Below are positions 1 to 10,237 of a stretch of 64,000 nt of DNA, piece after piece. Below the pieces are notes generated by a model. The model did no database searches and was not told the DNA's origin. It saw nothing but the letters and a program-made list of their open reading frames with translations. How positions within the stretch are numbered: the first letter of the stretch is position 1; each line of letters begins with the position of its first letter. The position numbers and the translations under genes were made by a program. The stretch covers positions 1 through 64,000 of the forward strand of contig NZ_BAMP01000006.1 in assembly GCF_000615975.1 (NCBI RefSeq). Direction: 5' to 3'. The DNA is from Nitratireductor aquibiodomus NL21 = JCM 21793 (GTDB lineage Bacteria > Pseudomonadota > Alphaproteobacteria > Rhizobiales > Rhizobiaceae).

Positions 1-83
1 GGGCGGTGGATGGCGCGCTTGGCGCCGAACTCCTCGCCGCCTTCAAGAAGGTCATCGAAAATCCGCTCACCATGCTGATCTAG
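1..83 (+). CDS. pdhC: Pyruvate dehydrogenase E2, C-terminal end (partial)
   Basis: Only the last 26 codons are present, read in the frame beginning at base 3 and ending in TAG at 81-83. The tail VDGALGAELLAAFKK followed by IENPLTMLI is the characteristic C-terminus of dihydrolipoamide acetyltransferase, the E2 core of pyruvate dehydrogenase, which passes acetyl groups from lipoyl-lysine to CoA. The E3 subunit gene (lpdA) and lipoyl synthase (lipA) lie just downstream, which supports the call. The 5' part of the gene is outside the window. Confidence 0.85.
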   Translation, partial: AVDGALGAELLAAFKKVIENPLTMLI

Positions 84-114
84 GCGATATGGACCTGCTT
101 TCCGGGGACAAACG

Positions 115-753
115 ATGAAGACCATCCTGTGCTTTGGCGATTCGCTGACATGGGGGTATGACCCCGCCGGCCCCGGACGGCATCCCTTCGATGATCGGTG
201 GCCGAGCGTGCTTCAGGCGGAGCTGGGCGGTGGTGCGCGTGTGATCGCCGAGGGGCTGAATGGCCGCACCACGGTGTTTGACGATTTCGCATCCGGTGCC
301 GACCGCAACGGCGCACGCCTCTTGCCTACGCTTCTGACCAGCCATGCGCCGCTCGATCTGGTCGTCATCATGCTCGGCACGAACGACATGAAACCCTTCA
401 TCTGCGGCCGTGCTTTCGGCGCGAAACAGGGCATGCAGCGTCTGATCGACATCGTGCGCGGTCATGATTATCCGATGGGCGAGCCGGCACCGAAGGTGCT
501 CATCATGTCGCCGCCGGCCGCCTGCGAAACGCCAGAACCGGACTTCGCGGCCCTTTTTGAAAGCGCCCGTATCGAGTCGGCGAAGCTGGCCGGTCTTTAT
601 GCTGCGCTCGCGGATGAGACGGGTGCGGGCTTCTTCGATGCAGGAAGCGTGGCTCAGACGAGCCCGCTTGACGGCGTTCATCTGGACGCCGAAAACACAG
701 GCTCCATTGGCCGGGGGCTCGCCCCGGTCGTGAGAGACATGCTTGGACTTTGA
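115..753 (+). CDS. SGNH/GDSL-family hydrolase (arylesterase-like)
   Basis: A 212-residue serine hydrolase of the SGNH/GDSL fold. Near the N-terminus is FGDSLTWG, holding the nucleophilic serine (residue 9). A GTND block (about residue 88) provides the oxyanion-hole asparagine, and DGVHLD near residue 190 provides the catalytic Asp and His. There is no signal peptide, so the enzyme is probably cytoplasmic. Relatives hydrolyse or transacylate small esters; the natural substrate cannot be read from sequence. The gene sits between pdhC and lpdA, a placement seen in several Rhizobiales, and may be co-transcribed with the pyruvate dehydrogenase genes without a known role in the complex. Confidence 0.85.
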   Translation: MKTILCFGDSLTWGYDPAGPGRHPFDDRWPSVLQAELGGGARVIAEGLNGRTTVFDDFASGADRNGARLLPTLLTSHAPLDLVVIMLGTNDMKPFICGRAFGAKQGMQRLIDIVRGHDYPMGEPAPKVLIMSPPAACETPEPDFAALFESARIESAKLAGLYAALADETGAGFFDAGSVAQTSPLDGVHLDAENTGSIGRGLAPVVRDMLGL

Positions 754-769
754 CAAAGGAGGGATAAGC

Positions 770-1321
770 ATGGCCAACACTGTGGAAAATGAAAGCGTAC
801 ATGCTTCGTGGGGCTGGCTGGCCCTGCTCGGGGCCATTTCACTGATCGGCGGCATTCTGGCTCTCTTCAATCCGTTCGCAGCCACCATGACTGCAGCGAT
901 ACTGGCAGCCTGGACATTCGTGCTGTTCGGCGTGCTCCAGATCGTGCAGGCGTTTCGTGTTCGGGGCTGGGGCGGGTTTCTCTGGGCCCTGCTGCTGGGG
1001 CTGCTGACGCTTGCCGTCGGGATTTCGATCATCGCCAAGCCGGCTGCCGGGATCATTTCGCTGACCATTCTCGTGGCCATCATGTTTCTGGTGCTCGGTG
1101 TGGTGAAGGTCATGTATGCCTTCGCATTCCGGCCGCTTTCCGGCTGGGGATGGGTGCTCTTCTCGGGCATCGTCTCGCTTCTGCTCGGCGTCATGATCCT
1201 TGCGGACATGCCATGGGCCGCGGCAACAATTCTGGGCATCCTTCTCGCCGTCGAACTGCTTTCGAACGGCGTGTTTCTTTTGCTCATAGCTTTTGGCCTG
1301 CGCGGGGCGCAGCGGGCCTGA
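770..1321 (+). CDS. HdeD/DUF308 family membrane protein
   Basis: A 183-residue protein made almost wholly of hydrophobic helices (about six membrane segments) in short repeated pairs, typical of the HdeD (DUF308) family linked to acid resistance in enterobacteria. I chose the ATG at 770 because AAGGAGGG lies about 7 bases upstream; an in-frame TTG at 743 would overlap the preceding gene and has no such site. It lies 16 bases after the GDSL hydrolase and about 70 bases before lpdA, so it may belong to the same transcript. Its function in this organism is unknown. Confidence 0.8.
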   Translation: MANTVENESVHASWGWLALLGAISLIGGILALFNPFAATMTAAILAAWTFVLFGVLQIVQAFRVRGWGGFLWALLLGLLTLAVGISIIAKPAAGIISLTILVAIMFLVLGVVKVMYAFAFRPLSGWGWVLFSGIVSLLLGVMILADMPWAAATILGILLAVELLSNGVFLLLIAFGLRGAQRA

Positions 1322-1390
1322 AAACTCTCGGGGCGCGGCGGTGTGAAAGCCGCGCCCGGACAATGATACGACGACAAGGAGAAACCAGCT

Positions 1391-2836
1391 GTGGCTGAAA
1401 ATTACGACGTTATCATCATCGGATCGGGACCCGGCGGCTATGTCACCGCCGTCCGCGCGGCACAGCTTGGTTTGAAAACGGCAATCGTGGAGCGCGAGCA
1501 TCTGGGCGGCATCTGCCTCAACTGGGGCTGTATCCCAACCAAAGCTCTGCTGCGCTCGGCCGAGATCAAGCATTACGCCGAAAACGGCAAGGATTACGGC
1601 CTGACCATCGACGGAAAGATTTCTGCGGATGTGAATGCCGTCGTCGACCGCTCGCGCAAGGTCTCCCAGCGGCTGAATGGCGGCGTCGGCTTCCTGATGA
1701 AGAAGAACAAGATCGACGTGATCTGGGGCGAGGCGAAGCTTTCCAAGCCGGGCGAGGTGGTCGTTTCCGAGCCCTCCAAAAAGGCGATGCAGCCGCAGCC
1801 ACCCATGCCGAAGAACACCAAGGGTGCCGGCACCTACAAGGCAAAGCACATCATTGTTGCGACGGGTGCGCGTCCGCGCGTTCTGCCGGGCATCGAGCCG
1901 GATGGCGATAAGATCTGGACCTATTTCGAGGCGATGGTTCCCAAGACCATGCCGAAATCACTCGTCGTGATGGGCTCCGGCGCCATCGGCATGGAGTTCG
2001 CCTCCTTCTACCGCACCATGGGAGCGGATGTGACGGTTGTAGAGCTGATGCCGCAGATCCTGCCGGTCGAGGATGCGGAAGTCTCGAAGTTTGCAAAGCG
2101 CCAGTTCGAGAAACAGGGCATCCAGTTCAAGCTTGAGGCGAAGGTTGCCAAGGTCGAGAAGACCAAGGACGGGATCACCGCCCATATCGAAACCAAGGAC
2201 GGCAAGGTTGAGAAGATTTCGGCCGAGAAGCTGATCTCCGCCGTTGGCGTGCAGGGCAACATCGAAAATCTCGGCCTCGAATCGCTCGGGGTTAAGACGG
2301 ATCGCGGCTGTGTGGCGGTCGACGGGTACGGTCGCACCAATGTTGAGGGCATCTACGCAATCGGCGATGTGGCGGGCCCGCCCATGCTGGCGCACAAGGC
2401 CGAGCATGAGGGCGTGATCTGCATCGAGAAGATCGCCGGCGTGCCGGGCGTCCATGCGCTCGACAAGGGGCTGATCCCCGGCTGCACCTATTGCCATCCT
2501 CAGGTTGCCTCCGTCGGCCTCACGGAAGCCAAAGCCAAGGAAGCCGGCCGCGACATCCGGGTTGGCCGCTATCAGTTTGCCGCCAACGGCAAGGCGATTG
2601 CGCTCGGCGAAGACCAGGGTTTCGTCAAGACGATCTTCGACAAGAAGACGGGCGAGCTTCTCGGCGCGCACATGATTGGTGCCGAGGTTACCGAGCTCAT
2701 TCAGGGCTTCGTCGTTGCGATGAACCTTGAGACGACGGAAGAAGAGCTGATGCACACGGTCTTCCCGCATCCGACCCTGTCGGAGATGATGAAGGAGAGT
2801 GTGCTCGATGCCTATGGGCGTACGCTCAACGCGTAA
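1391..2836 (+). CDS. lpdA: Dihydrolipoyl dehydrogenase (E3)
   Basis: A 481-residue FAD disulfide oxidoreductase that reoxidises dihydrolipoyl groups on the E2 subunit and makes NADH. The FAD-binding GSGPGG is at residues 11-16, the redox disulfide is C42/C47 in GGICLNWGC, the NAD-binding GSGAIGMEF is near residue 195, and the catalytic His/Glu pair is in HPTLSE (H460, E465). A short Pro/Lys-rich insertion around residues 130-145 is usual for the pyruvate-dehydrogenase E3 of alphaproteobacteria. It starts at GTG with AAGGAGAA about 9 bases upstream. The neighbours pdhC and lipA mark it as the E3 of the pyruvate dehydrogenase complex rather than of 2-oxoglutarate dehydrogenase. Confidence 0.96.
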   Translation: MAENYDVIIIGSGPGGYVTAVRAAQLGLKTAIVEREHLGGICLNWGCIPTKALLRSAEIKHYAENGKDYGLTIDGKISADVNAVVDRSRKVSQRLNGGVGFLMKKNKIDVIWGEAKLSKPGEVVVSEPSKKAMQPQPPMPKNTKGAGTYKAKHIIVATGARPRVLPGIEPDGDKIWTYFEAMVPKTMPKSLVVMGSGAIGMEFASFYRTMGADVTVVELMPQILPVEDAEVSKFAKRQFEKQGIQFKLEAKVAKVEKTKDGITAHIETKDGKVEKISAEKLISAVGVQGNIENLGLESLGVKTDRGCVAVDGYGRTNVEGIYAIGDVAGPPMLAHKAEHEGVICIEKIAGVPGVHALDKGLIPGCTYCHPQVASVGLTEAKAKEAGRDIRVGRYQFAANGKAIALGEDQGFVKTIFDKKTGELLGAHMIGAEVTELIQGFVVAMNLETTEEELMHTVFPHPTLSEMMKESVLDAYGRTLNA

Positions 2837-2908
2837 AATGGGCTGAAGGGCCCTGTTTCCCCCGCACCAACTGGACTATATGCGGGGGAACATCGAACGA
2901 GGAACAGG

Positions 2909-3196
2909 ATGATGGAAGAGAGCTACGGTCTTCTGGGCATGCCCGGCGTTGGCTTTTTCGGCCTGCTCGTCATCGGCTTTCTGGCCGGTTACGTGGCCGA
3001 GAAAACGATGAACCGCGATCATGGTTTTCTGACCAACATCCTTGTTGGCATCGCCGGTTCCTTCGTCGGCGGAACGCTTGCCGGTCTGGTCGGCATCTCG
3101 TTCTACGGTTTTCTGGGCAATCTGGTGATCGCCATTGTTGGCGCGATCCTGATCCTCTGGGTATTCGGACGCTCGTCTTCCAGCCGGGCGCGATAG
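2909..3196 (+). CDS. GlsB/YeaQ/YmgE family small membrane protein
   Basis: A 95-residue, very hydrophobic protein with three predicted membrane segments and the glycine-rich pattern GIAGSFVGG typical of the transglycosylase-associated GlsB/YeaQ/YmgE family. Members are often stress-induced; no biochemical activity is established. The start codon is ATG at 2909 or the adjacent ATG at 2912, behind GAGGAACAGG. It lies between lpdA and lipA, 7 bases before lipA, so it probably shares their transcript. Confidence 0.8.
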   Translation: MMEESYGLLGMPGVGFFGLLVIGFLAGYVAEKTMNRDHGFLTNILVGIAGSFVGGTLAGLVGISFYGFLGNLVIAIVGAILILWVFGRSSSSRAR

Positions 3197-3203
3197 GACA
3201 AAC

Positions 3204-4181
3204 ATGGTCACGATTCTCGATACTGTCACCGCCAAGCCGCGCCCGCGGCACCCTGAAAAGGCGCACCGGCCCGATCAGGAAGTGCTGCGCAAGCCCAAAT
3301 GGATCCGGGTCAAGGCACCGACCTCGCAGGGCTATCTGGAAACCCGCGAGATCGTGAAATCCAACAAGCTTGTGACCGTGTGCGAAGAAGCGGGCTGCCC
3401 GAACATCGGTGAATGCTGGGACAAGAAGCACGCGACCTTCATGATCCTTGGCGAAATCTGCACGCGCGCCTGTGCCTTCTGTAACGTCGCCACGGGCATT
3501 CCCGGTCCGGTGGATATGAACGAGCCTGAAAACGTCGCCAAGGCGGTGCGCGAGATGGGGCTGAAGCATGTCGTGATCACTTCGGTCGACCGCGACGACC
3601 TTGCCGATGGCGGTGCGCAGCATTTTGCCGATGTGATCGGCGCGATCCGTGCCGCATCGCCCGAAACGACCATCGAGATCCTGACGCCGGATTTCCTGCG
3701 CAAGGACGGCGCGCTGGAGGTTGTGGTTGCAGCAAAGCCTGACGTCTTCAATCACAACCTGGAGACGGTTCCGGGCAATTATCTCAAGGTGCGCCCCGGC
3801 GCGCGCTATTTCCATTCGCTGCGCCTGCTCCAGCAGGTCAAGGAGCTGGATCCGACCATGTTCACCAAATCCGGGATCATGGTGGGGCTTGGCGAAGAGC
3901 GCAACGAAGTGTTGCAGCTCATGGACGATCTGCGCTCGGCCAATGTGGATTTCATGACCATCGGCCAGTATCTGCAGCCGACGCGCAAGCACCATCCGGT
4001 GAAGAAATTCGTGACGCCCGAAGAATTCAAGTCCTATGAGACCGTGGCTTACACGAAGGGCTTCCTCATGGTGTCGTCGAGCCCGCTGACGCGCTCCTCG
4101 CATCACGCAGGCGAGGACTTCGCAAAGCTGAAGGCGGCGCGCGACGCCCGCCTCGAAGGCGCAGGCGCTGCCGCGAACTGA
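3204..4181 (+). CDS. lipA: Lipoyl synthase
   Basis: A 325-residue radical-SAM enzyme that inserts two sulfur atoms into protein-bound octanoyl chains to make lipoyl groups for E2 subunits. Both iron-sulfur clusters are visible: the auxiliary-cluster cysteines C60, C65 and C71 ([12 protein letters not shown]) and the radical-SAM motif C86-x3-C90-x2-C93 (CTRACAFC). The length is normal for the family. It follows the GlsB-like gene after 7 bases, and its stop shares one base with the start of the next gene. The position next to lpdA fits lipoylation of the pyruvate dehydrogenase made from the same locus. Confidence 0.97.
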   Translation: MVTILDTVTAKPRPRHPEKAHRPDQEVLRKPKWIRVKAPTSQGYLETREIVKSNKLVTVCEEAGCPNIGECWDKKHATFMILGEICTRACAFCNVATGIPGPVDMNEPENVAKAVREMGLKHVVITSVDRDDLADGGAQHFADVIGAIRAASPETTIEILTPDFLRKDGALEVVVAAKPDVFNHNLETVPGNYLKVRPGARYFHSLRLLQQVKELDPTMFTKSGIMVGLGEERNEVLQLMDDLRSANVDFMTIGQYLQPTRKHHPVKKFVTPEEFKSYETVAYTKGFLMVSSSPLTRSSHHAGEDFAKLKAARDARLEGAGAAAN

Positions 4182-4636
4182 TGCCGAAATTCGAGACCGT
4201 GCGCCGCGTGGCGCACACGCCCGAGAACATGTTCGCGCTGGTCGCGGACGTGGAGAAATATCCCGAATTCGTGCCCATGTGCGAGGCGCTCAGCGTGCGC
4301 ACACGCAGGGAGCGCGATGGCGTAACGCTGCTCGTCGCCGACATGACCGTGGGGTACAAGGCGCTGCGCGAGACCTTTACTAGCCAGGTGACGCTGAAAC
4401 CGGACGATGCGGCCATCGATGTGCGCTATGTGGATGGGCCGTTCCGCTTTCTGAAGAACGAATGGCGCTTTGAGCCGGCCGGTGCGGCGGAGTGCGATAT
4501 TCACTTCTTCATCGAGTATGAATTCAAGAGCCGTATGCTCGGAGCTGTCATGGGCGCGATGTTCGACCGCGCGTTCCGCATGTTTTCCGAGGCCTTCGAG
4601 CGCCGGGCGGACGTGGTTTATGGCGTGAGCGCCTGA
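4181..4636 (+). CDS. Coq10/RatA-type START-domain protein
   Basis: A 151-residue single-domain protein of the polyketide-cyclase/START (Coq10p) family. It begins [10 protein letters not shown], has the family segment VEKYPEFVPMCEAL at about residues 25-38, and ends in a long helix containing FDRAFRMFSEAFERRA. Coq10 homologues bind ubiquinone and support respiration; the enterobacterial RatA member was first described as a ribosome-association toxin, so databases use both names. I favour the ubiquinone-binding role because the gene is fused in transcription to lipA (TGATG, one shared base). It converges on cinA with only two bases between stops. Confidence 0.85.
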   Translation: MPKFETVRRVAHTPENMFALVADVEKYPEFVPMCEALSVRTRRERDGVTLLVADMTVGYKALRETFTSQVTLKPDDAAIDVRYVDGPFRFLKNEWRFEPAGAAECDIHFFIEYEFKSRMLGAVMGAMFDRAFRMFSEAFERRADVVYGVSA

Positions 4637-4638
4637 AT

Positions 4639-5130
4639 TCAGCCGTCCTTCAAAGCCGACAGAACCATGTCGAGAGCAGCCTCGACGGTCGCTGCGCGCA
4701 CACCGGCGCGGTCGCGGCCCGCAAAGACGTGGGATTGCGCCAGGGGCGCGCGGCCCTTCAATGCAAGACCGAACCAGACGAGACCGACCGGCTTTTCCGC
4801 TGAGTCGCCATCAGGGCCGGCAATGCCGGTGACGGCAACGGCCACGCCAGCGCGTGAGCGGGCGAGCGCACCGGATGCCATCTCCAGCGCCGTTTCCTGC
4901 GAAACAGCGCCATGGGCGGCGAGCGTTTCGGATGAGACGCCGAGCATCTCCATCTTGGCTTCGTTGGAATAGGTGACGAAACCACGATCGACGACGGAGG
5001 AGGAACCGGCGATGTCCGTCAGGGCCGCGGCGATCATGCCGCCGGTGCAGGATTCGGCCGTGGCCAGCATGATGCCGCGTGTTTCGCAGGCCGAAAGAAC
5101 GGCGCGAGCCCGATCCTCGTATTCACTCAT
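4639..5130 (-). CDS. cinA: CinA C-terminal domain protein, nicotinamide-nucleotide amidohydrolase
   Basis: A 163-residue stand-alone CinA C-terminal domain (PncC type), which deamidates nicotinamide mononucleotide to nicotinate mononucleotide in the NAD salvage cycle. Family blocks include [17 protein letters not shown] near residue 23, [14 protein letters not shown] near residue 95 and KPVGLVWFG near residue 112. The N-terminal molybdopterin-like domain of full CinA is absent, as is common in Rhizobiales. The start ATG overlaps the ispDF stop by four bases (ATGA), so the two genes are translationally coupled. Confidence 0.93.
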   Translation of the reverse strand: MSEYEDRARAVLSACETRGIMLATAESCTGGMIAAALTDIAGSSSVVDRGFVTYSNEAKMEMLGVSSETLAAHGAVSQETALEMASGALARSRAGVAVAVTGIAGPDGDSAEKPVGLVWFGLALKGRAPLAQSHVFAGRDRAGVRAATVEAALDMVLSALKDG

Positions 5131-6385
5131 GCCGGCACCTCGCCGGGATAGATCACGCTGGCCGTGGCGATAGCAGCAATGCCTTCCTCACGGCCGATGA
5201 AGCCCATCTTTTCATTCGTCGTCGCCTTGATGGAAATGCGATGCGGCGCGATGCCGAGCATGGTGGACAGCGCAGCGGTCATTGCCTCGCGGTGTGGGCC
5301 GACTTTCGGTGCCTCGCAGATGATCGTGACATCGGCATTGGCGATGCGGCCACCGGCCTCGCGCACGATCCGGGCCGCGTGCTCGAGGAAGATGTGCGAG
5401 GCAGCACCCTTCCACTGCGGATCCGATGGCGGAAAGTGCGTGCCGATATCGCCGGCGCCACAGGTGGCAAGTAGCGCGTCGGTGAGCGCGTGAAGGCCGA
5501 CATCGGCATCCGAATGGCCGGAAAGGCGCTTTGTGTGCGGTATGCTCACGCCGCAAAGAATGACGCGTCGCCATCGGTGAAGGTGTGAACATCGTAACCG
5601 TTTCCGGTGCGCACGTCCGGGAAGGCCGACGGGCGGTTCAGGCGCTCGTCGGCGAGCGCAATGTCGCGCGCCCAGGTAAGCTTGATGTTGTCCACGGCAC
5701 CGGCAACGAGACGAACGGGTATCTTTGCCCATTCGGCGATCGAGGCATCGTCGGTAAAGTCCTCGCGGCCGAGTTTGTGTGCGCGGTCGTGGGCAGCGGC
5801 AATGAGTGCGAAAGGAAAGCCTTGGGGTGTCTGGGCGGCGTGCAGATCGTGGCGCGGCACGGTTTCGGCGATGAACCCTGCGGGACCGGCGCGCTTGACC
5901 GTGTCGGCGACGGGAAGGGCGGGCAGGGCGCCTCGGCCCTCTTCCACCGCACCGATGATGCGGTCGATCAGTTCACGGTCGATGAAGGGGCGCACGCCAT
6001 CATGGATAAGCACGGTCTGGGGTTCGGGATCGTAAAGCGCAAGCAGGGCGAGCCGGGTGGAGGCCTGTCGGGAATGACCGCCATGGATCGCCCGGACACG
6101 TGGATCGCAAAGGCCGGCCGTGGCTTCGGCAAAGAGCGCATCGTCATCGGGATGGATTGCGACCACGATGCGGCCGATGCGGGGATCGGCGAGGAAGGTC
6201 TCAAGCGTGTGACGCAGAACCGGCTTGCCACCGATCAGGCGATACTGCTTCGGCCCCTCTGTGGATTGCCCGGCCCGCTCGCCGCGCCCCGCGGCGACAA
6301 TCACGGCAGCGACCTCTCCCGCCGGGCGGGAGGCCAGCGGATCGGCTTCGTCCAGGGTCTCGGATTGGTGCATCTGCTTGTCCAT
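5127..6385 (-). CDS. ispDF: Bifunctional IspD/IspF isoprenoid enzyme, interrupted by one frameshift
   Basis: This fusion carries out two steps of the MEP isoprenoid pathway: CTP-dependent cytidylylation of MEP (IspD, residues about 25-245) and cyclisation to MEcPP (IspF, about 250-410). The IspD part has the nucleotide-binding [14 protein letters not shown] block and HDGVRPF. The IspF part begins with GNGYDVHTF, including the metal-binding Asp and His, then the frame is lost near 5560-5572 and resumes as [23 protein letters not shown] in another frame. One added base (for example GACCGC for GACGC) restores a normal protein. The break falls after the DVH ligands, so neither fragment could be a working IspF. 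The enzyme is normally essential, so a sequence error is the likeliest cause. The gene overlaps cinA by four bases. Confidence 0.9.
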
Positions 6386-6519
6386 AGGGCAGACGCATAA
6401 TAAGACACGCCGCGAAAGGCCAGCCGAATTTACAATCTGTGTTGCCCGATGCGAATTGGCTGTTGCGGGCAGGGGGCGAATTGGCTAAATATTAAGCACA
6501 GGATATAGGTGCATCACTT

Positions 6520-7518
6520 TTGTGCAATCCATCAGCTGAAATTCTCTCGGGGCCTCTTTCGGTCGGGTCGGTGACGATCCGCAACCGGGTGTTTCTGGCG
6601 CCCATGTCGGGCGTGACGGATCTGGCCTTTCGGGCGCGCGCGCATGCGCATGGGGCGGGGCTTGTCGTCTCTGAAATGGTGGCGAGCGGTGAACTTGCGC
6701 GCGGCAAGGCGGAATCGGCACGCCGCCTGCGCCGGCCGGACGTGGATGTGCACATGGTGCAGCTCGCCGGCAGGGAAGCGCACTGGATGGCCGAAGGGGC
6801 GCGCATTGCGGAAGCGCAGGGCGCCGACATCATCGACATCAACATGGGCTGCCCGGCCAAGAAGGTGACGGGTGGATATTCGGGTTCTGCGCTGATGCGT
6901 GAGCCCGACCATGCGCTAAGCCTGATCGAGGCTGTCGTGGCGGCGGTGCAGGTGCCTGTAACGGTCAAGATGCGGCTTGGGTGGGACGAGAATGCGCTCA
7001 ATGCGCCGGAAATCGCAAGCCGCGCGGAGAATGCCGGTGTCGCTATGGTGACGGTTCACGGGCGCACGCGCTGCCAGTTTTACAAGGGCAGGGCGGACTG
7101 GCAGGCGATTTCGGCAGTCAAGGCGGCTGTCGGTATTCCGGTCGTGGCCAATGGCGACGTGACCACGGCAGAGGATGCCGCCGGCATACTGGCCGCGTCG
7201 GGTGCGGATGCGGTGATGATCGGCCGGGCGCATTACGGCGCGCCGTGGGTTGCGGGTGCGGTTGCTGCGAATGCCGAACGCCGGCCTGAAAACCTCTCCG
7301 ATTACGTGATCGACCATTATGAGGCGATGCTCGCGCTTTACGGCACGGAGCACGGCACGCGGCATGCCCGCAAACATCTCGGCTGGTACATGGAACGCCA
7401 TCTCGACGCGGTGGATGCCGAGACCAGAAAGGCGATCATGACGGGCACCGATCACCTTGAAGTGTCGCGCCTGCTGCGCGACCTGTTTCGCAGGCAAGAG
7501 GAGCGTCTGGCCGCATGA
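6520..7518 (+). CDS. dusB: tRNA-dihydrouridine synthase (NifR3-type DusB)
   Basis: A 332-residue flavoenzyme that reduces uridines in the tRNA D-loop. The core motifs are [10 protein letters not shown] near residue 27, [11 protein letters not shown] near residue 107 with the catalytic cysteine, [14 protein letters not shown] near residue 177, and the FMN phosphate site VVANGDV. The start is TTG at 6520, preceded by a TATAGG sequence; no ATG gives a full N-terminus. It precedes ntrB with a four-base overlap (ATGA), the classical nifR3-ntrBC arrangement of rhizobia and Rhodobacter, so it heads the nitrogen-regulation operon. It diverges from ispDF across about 130 bases, which should contain both promoters. 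Confidence 0.94.
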   Translation: MCNPSAEILSGPLSVGSVTIRNRVFLAPMSGVTDLAFRARAHAHGAGLVVSEMVASGELARGKAESARRLRRPDVDVHMVQLAGREAHWMAEGARIAEAQGADIIDINMGCPAKKVTGGYSGSALMREPDHALSLIEAVVAAVQVPVTVKMRLGWDENALNAPEIASRAENAGVAMVTVHGRTRCQFYKGRADWQAISAVKAAVGIPVVANGDVTTAEDAAGILAASGADAVMIGRAHYGAPWVAGAVAANAERRPENLSDYVIDHYEAMLALYGTEHGTRHARKHLGWYMERHLDAVDAETRKAIMTGTDHLEVSRLLRDLFRRQEERLAA

Positions 7519-8663
7519 ACCGACCGGGTGAGCGCACACGCATGGACACCGGCCCCGCCAGCCTGCTCCTGAACACGCTGCGGCACCCTGTGGTGATGAT
7601 CGATCAGGATGGCTTCATGATCGAGGTCAATGCCGAGGCGGAGGATTTCTTCCGCTCGGGCGCCGCCATTCTCGCGCGCAGCCGGCTGGCCGATTTCGTG
7701 CCCTTTGGGAGCCCGCTGATCGCCCTTGTCGAACAGGTGCGCGAGCAGCGCGTGGCCATCAACGAATATCGTGTCGACATTTCTTCGCCCCGGCTCGGTG
7801 CGGAGCGCATGGTGGACATTCATGCCGCGCCGGTTTCCGAAGTGCCGGGCGCTGTCGCGCTCCTCCTGCAGGAGCGCTCCATGGCCGACAAGATCGACCG
7901 GCAGATGGTGCACCGGGGTGCTGCCCGCTCGGTAACGGGGCTTGCGGCCATGCTGGCGCATGAGATCAAGAACCCGCTTTCGGGCATTCGCGGCGCGGCA
8001 CAGTTGCTCGAACACGCGGTGTCCGACGAGGATCGCGCATTGACGCGGCTCATCACGGAAGAGACGGACCGGATCGTCGCGCTGGTGGATCGCATGGAAG
8101 TGTTTTCCGACGAAAGGCCGGTGGAGCGCGATCCGATCAATATTCATCTCGTGCTCGATCATGTGAAGGCTGTTGCCAAAAGCGGCTTTGCCCGCAAGGT
8201 GAGCATTGTCGAGGACTACGATCCATCGCTGCCGCCCGTATGGGCCAATCGCGATCAGCTTATCCAGATCTTTCTGAACCTGGTGAAGAACGCCGCCGAG
8301 GCGATCGGCGACCGGGACGATGGCGAGATAAGGCTGACGACTGCATTTCGCCCCGGCATCCGCCTGTCGGTACCCGGCTCGCCTGACCGTGTGGCCCTGC
8401 CGCTGGAGTTCTGCGTCTACGACAACGGACCGGGCGTTCCGGAAGACCTTCGGCAGATCATCTTCGATCCGTTCGTGACCTCCAAGCAGAACGGGTCCGG
8501 CCTCGGGCTGGCGCTGGTGGCCAAGATCGTTGGCGCGCATGGCGGGGTGATCGAATGCGAATCCTCCGGCCAGCGCGGCACGGTGTTCCGCATTCTGATG
8601 CCCGCCTGGCGCGAAGCGCGCCGCAAGGATGCCCTTCATCACGAAGAGGATAGGCCCGCATGA
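7515..8663 (+). CDS. ntrB: Nitrogen-regulation sensor kinase NtrB
   Basis: A 382-residue cytoplasmic histidine kinase/phosphatase that controls NtrC in response to nitrogen status through PII proteins. It has an N-terminal PAS domain (about 15-125), a DHp helix with the phosphorylated H149 in [11 protein letters not shown], and an ATPase domain with N box [17 protein letters not shown] and GSGLGLALV. There are no membrane segments. Its ATG overlaps the dusB stop and its own stop overlaps the ntrC start by four bases, so dusB-ntrB-ntrC form one translationally coupled operon. Confidence 0.96.
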   Translation: MNRPGERTRMDTGPASLLLNTLRHPVVMIDQDGFMIEVNAEAEDFFRSGAAILARSRLADFVPFGSPLIALVEQVREQRVAINEYRVDISSPRLGAERMVDIHAAPVSEVPGAVALLLQERSMADKIDRQMVHRGAARSVTGLAAMLAHEIKNPLSGIRGAAQLLEHAVSDEDRALTRLITEETDRIVALVDRMEVFSDERPVERDPINIHLVLDHVKAVAKSGFARKVSIVEDYDPSLPPVWANRDQLIQIFLNLVKNAAEAIGDRDDGEIRLTTAFRPGIRLSVPGSPDRVALPLEFCVYDNGPGVPEDLRQIIFDPFVTSKQNGSGLGLALVAKIVGAHGGVIECESSGQRGTVFRILMPAWREARRKDALHHEEDRPA

Positions 8664-10102
8664 CCAGCATTCTTGTCGCCGACGATGACGCAGCCATCCG
8701 CACAGTTCTGAACCAGGCGCTGTCGCGTGCCGGCCATGACGTGCGGGTGACGTCGAATGTCGAGACGCTGTGGCGCTGGGTCTCGGCGGGCGAGGGGGAT
8801 CTGGTGATCACCGACGTGGTCATGCCCGATGGCAATGCGTTCGACCTTCTGCCCAGAATCCGCAAGGCGCGACCGGACCTGCCGGTTGTGGCGATGAGCG
8901 CGCAGAACACGTTCATGACCGCCATACGCGCCTCCGAGGTCGGCGCCTATGAATATCTGCCGAAGCCCTTCGACCTGACGGAACTCGTCAATATCGTCGG
9001 GCGCGCACTTTCCGAACCGAAGGCGAGCCAGAAGGAAACCGCCAGCGCCGAAGCGCCGGATGCACTGCCCCTGATCGGGCGTTCTGCCGCGATGCAGGAG
9101 ATTTACCGCCTTCTTGCGCGCATGATGCAGACAGATCTCACGGTGATGATCAGCGGTGAATCCGGCACCGGCAAGGAACTTGTGGCGCGCGCGCTCCATG
9201 AGTATGGCCGCAGGCGCAAGGGCCCCTTCGTGGCCATCAACATGGCAGCCATCCCGCGCGACCTGATCGAATCCGAGCTCTTCGGACACGAAAAAGGCGC
9301 CTTCACCGGGGCGCAGGCGCGTTCCTTCGGCCGCTTCGAGCAGGCGGAGGGCGGGACGCTCTTTCTCGATGAGATCGGCGACATGCCCATGGAGGCGCAA
9401 ACGCGTCTCCTGCGTGTGCTGCAGCAGGGCGAGTATACGACGGTTGGCGGGCGGACACCGATCCGCACCGATGTGCGCATCGTCGCGGCCACCAACAAGG
9501 ACCCCAGAACGCTGATCGATCAGGGGCTCTTTCGTGAGGACCTTTTTTACCGGCTCAACGTCGTGCCCCTGCGCCTCCCACCGCTGCGGGAACGGGCGGA
9601 AGACATTCCTGATCTCGTCAGGCACTTCTTTGCGCGGGCAGAACAGGAAGGGTTGCAGCCCAAACGGATCGGTTCGGAGGGTCTCAATAGCCTCAAGAAC
9701 TATCGCTGGCCGGGCAATGTGCGCGAACTGGAGAATCTGGTGCGCCGCCTGGCGGCGCTTTATCCGCAGGATGAAATCTCTGCCGAAATCATCGAACAGG
9801 AACTGCGCGCCGCCGGCGCATTACGGGCCAGCCAGTCGGAAGCCCTGCCCGAAGAGACGACCCTCACGCAGGCGGTGGAGCAGCATCTTCAACGCTATTT
9901 CACGCAGTTCGGCGATCAGCTTCCACCGGCAGGACTCTATCAGCGTGTGCTGGCGGATGTGGAGCAGCCCCTTTTGATCGCGGCGCTGACGGCGACCGGC
10001 GGGAATCAGCTCAAGGCAGCGGACCTTCTGGGGCTCAATCGCAACACGCTGCGCAAGAAGATCCGCGACTATGGCATCAACATCTATCGCGGTGCGGGCT
10101 GA
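8660..10102 (+). CDS. ntrC: Nitrogen-regulation response regulator NtrC
   Basis: A 480-residue sigma-54 activator. It has a receiver domain with phospho-acceptor D52 in [12 protein letters not shown], an AAA+ domain with Walker A GESGTGKE, the sigma-54-contacting loop EKGAFTGAQ near residue 215, Walker [10 protein letters not shown], and a C-terminal Fis-type helix-turn-helix ([20 protein letters not shown]). Phosphorylated by NtrB, it activates nitrogen-assimilation genes. All functional motifs are intact, in contrast to NtrX downstream. The gene is coupled to ntrB and is followed by about 185 non-coding bases before ntrY. Confidence 0.97.
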   Translation: MTSILVADDDAAIRTVLNQALSRAGHDVRVTSNVETLWRWVSAGEGDLVITDVVMPDGNAFDLLPRIRKARPDLPVVAMSAQNTFMTAIRASEVGAYEYLPKPFDLTELVNIVGRALSEPKASQKETASAEAPDALPLIGRSAAMQEIYRLLARMMQTDLTVMISGESGTGKELVARALHEYGRRRKGPFVAINMAAIPRDLIESELFGHEKGAFTGAQARSFGRFEQAEGGTLFLDEIGDMPMEAQTRLLRVLQQGEYTTVGGRTPIRTDVRIVAATNKDPRTLIDQGLFREDLFYRLNVVPLRLPPLRERAEDIPDLVRHFFARAEQEGLQPKRIGSEGLNSLKNYRWPGNVRELENLVRRLAALYPQDEISAEIIEQELRAAGALRASQSEALPEETTLTQAVEQHLQRYFTQFGDQLPPAGLYQRVLADVEQPLLIAALTATGGNQLKAADLLGLNRNTLRKKIRDYGINIYRGAG

Positions 10103-10237
10103 CATGCCCGTAAACCGGCTGTTTGACTGATATCAGCCCACCCAGTGTCGGGGCCTGTTAATATGGCCTCGATCCCCGTTCTGCCCCAGCAATGCCGCAA
10201 TGTTCGGAAAAGCAACTGTTGCCAGTCGGTTACAGTC

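Noticed and set aside
67-1377. 436-codon open frame on the minus strand
   Set aside because: Antisense to the GDSL hydrolase and HdeD genes, with no recognisable domain.
5546-5580. Programmed ribosomal frameshift in ispDF
   Set aside because: No slippery heptamer or downstream structure is evident, and ten other one-base losses in the window share the same signature, so a sequence error explains it better.
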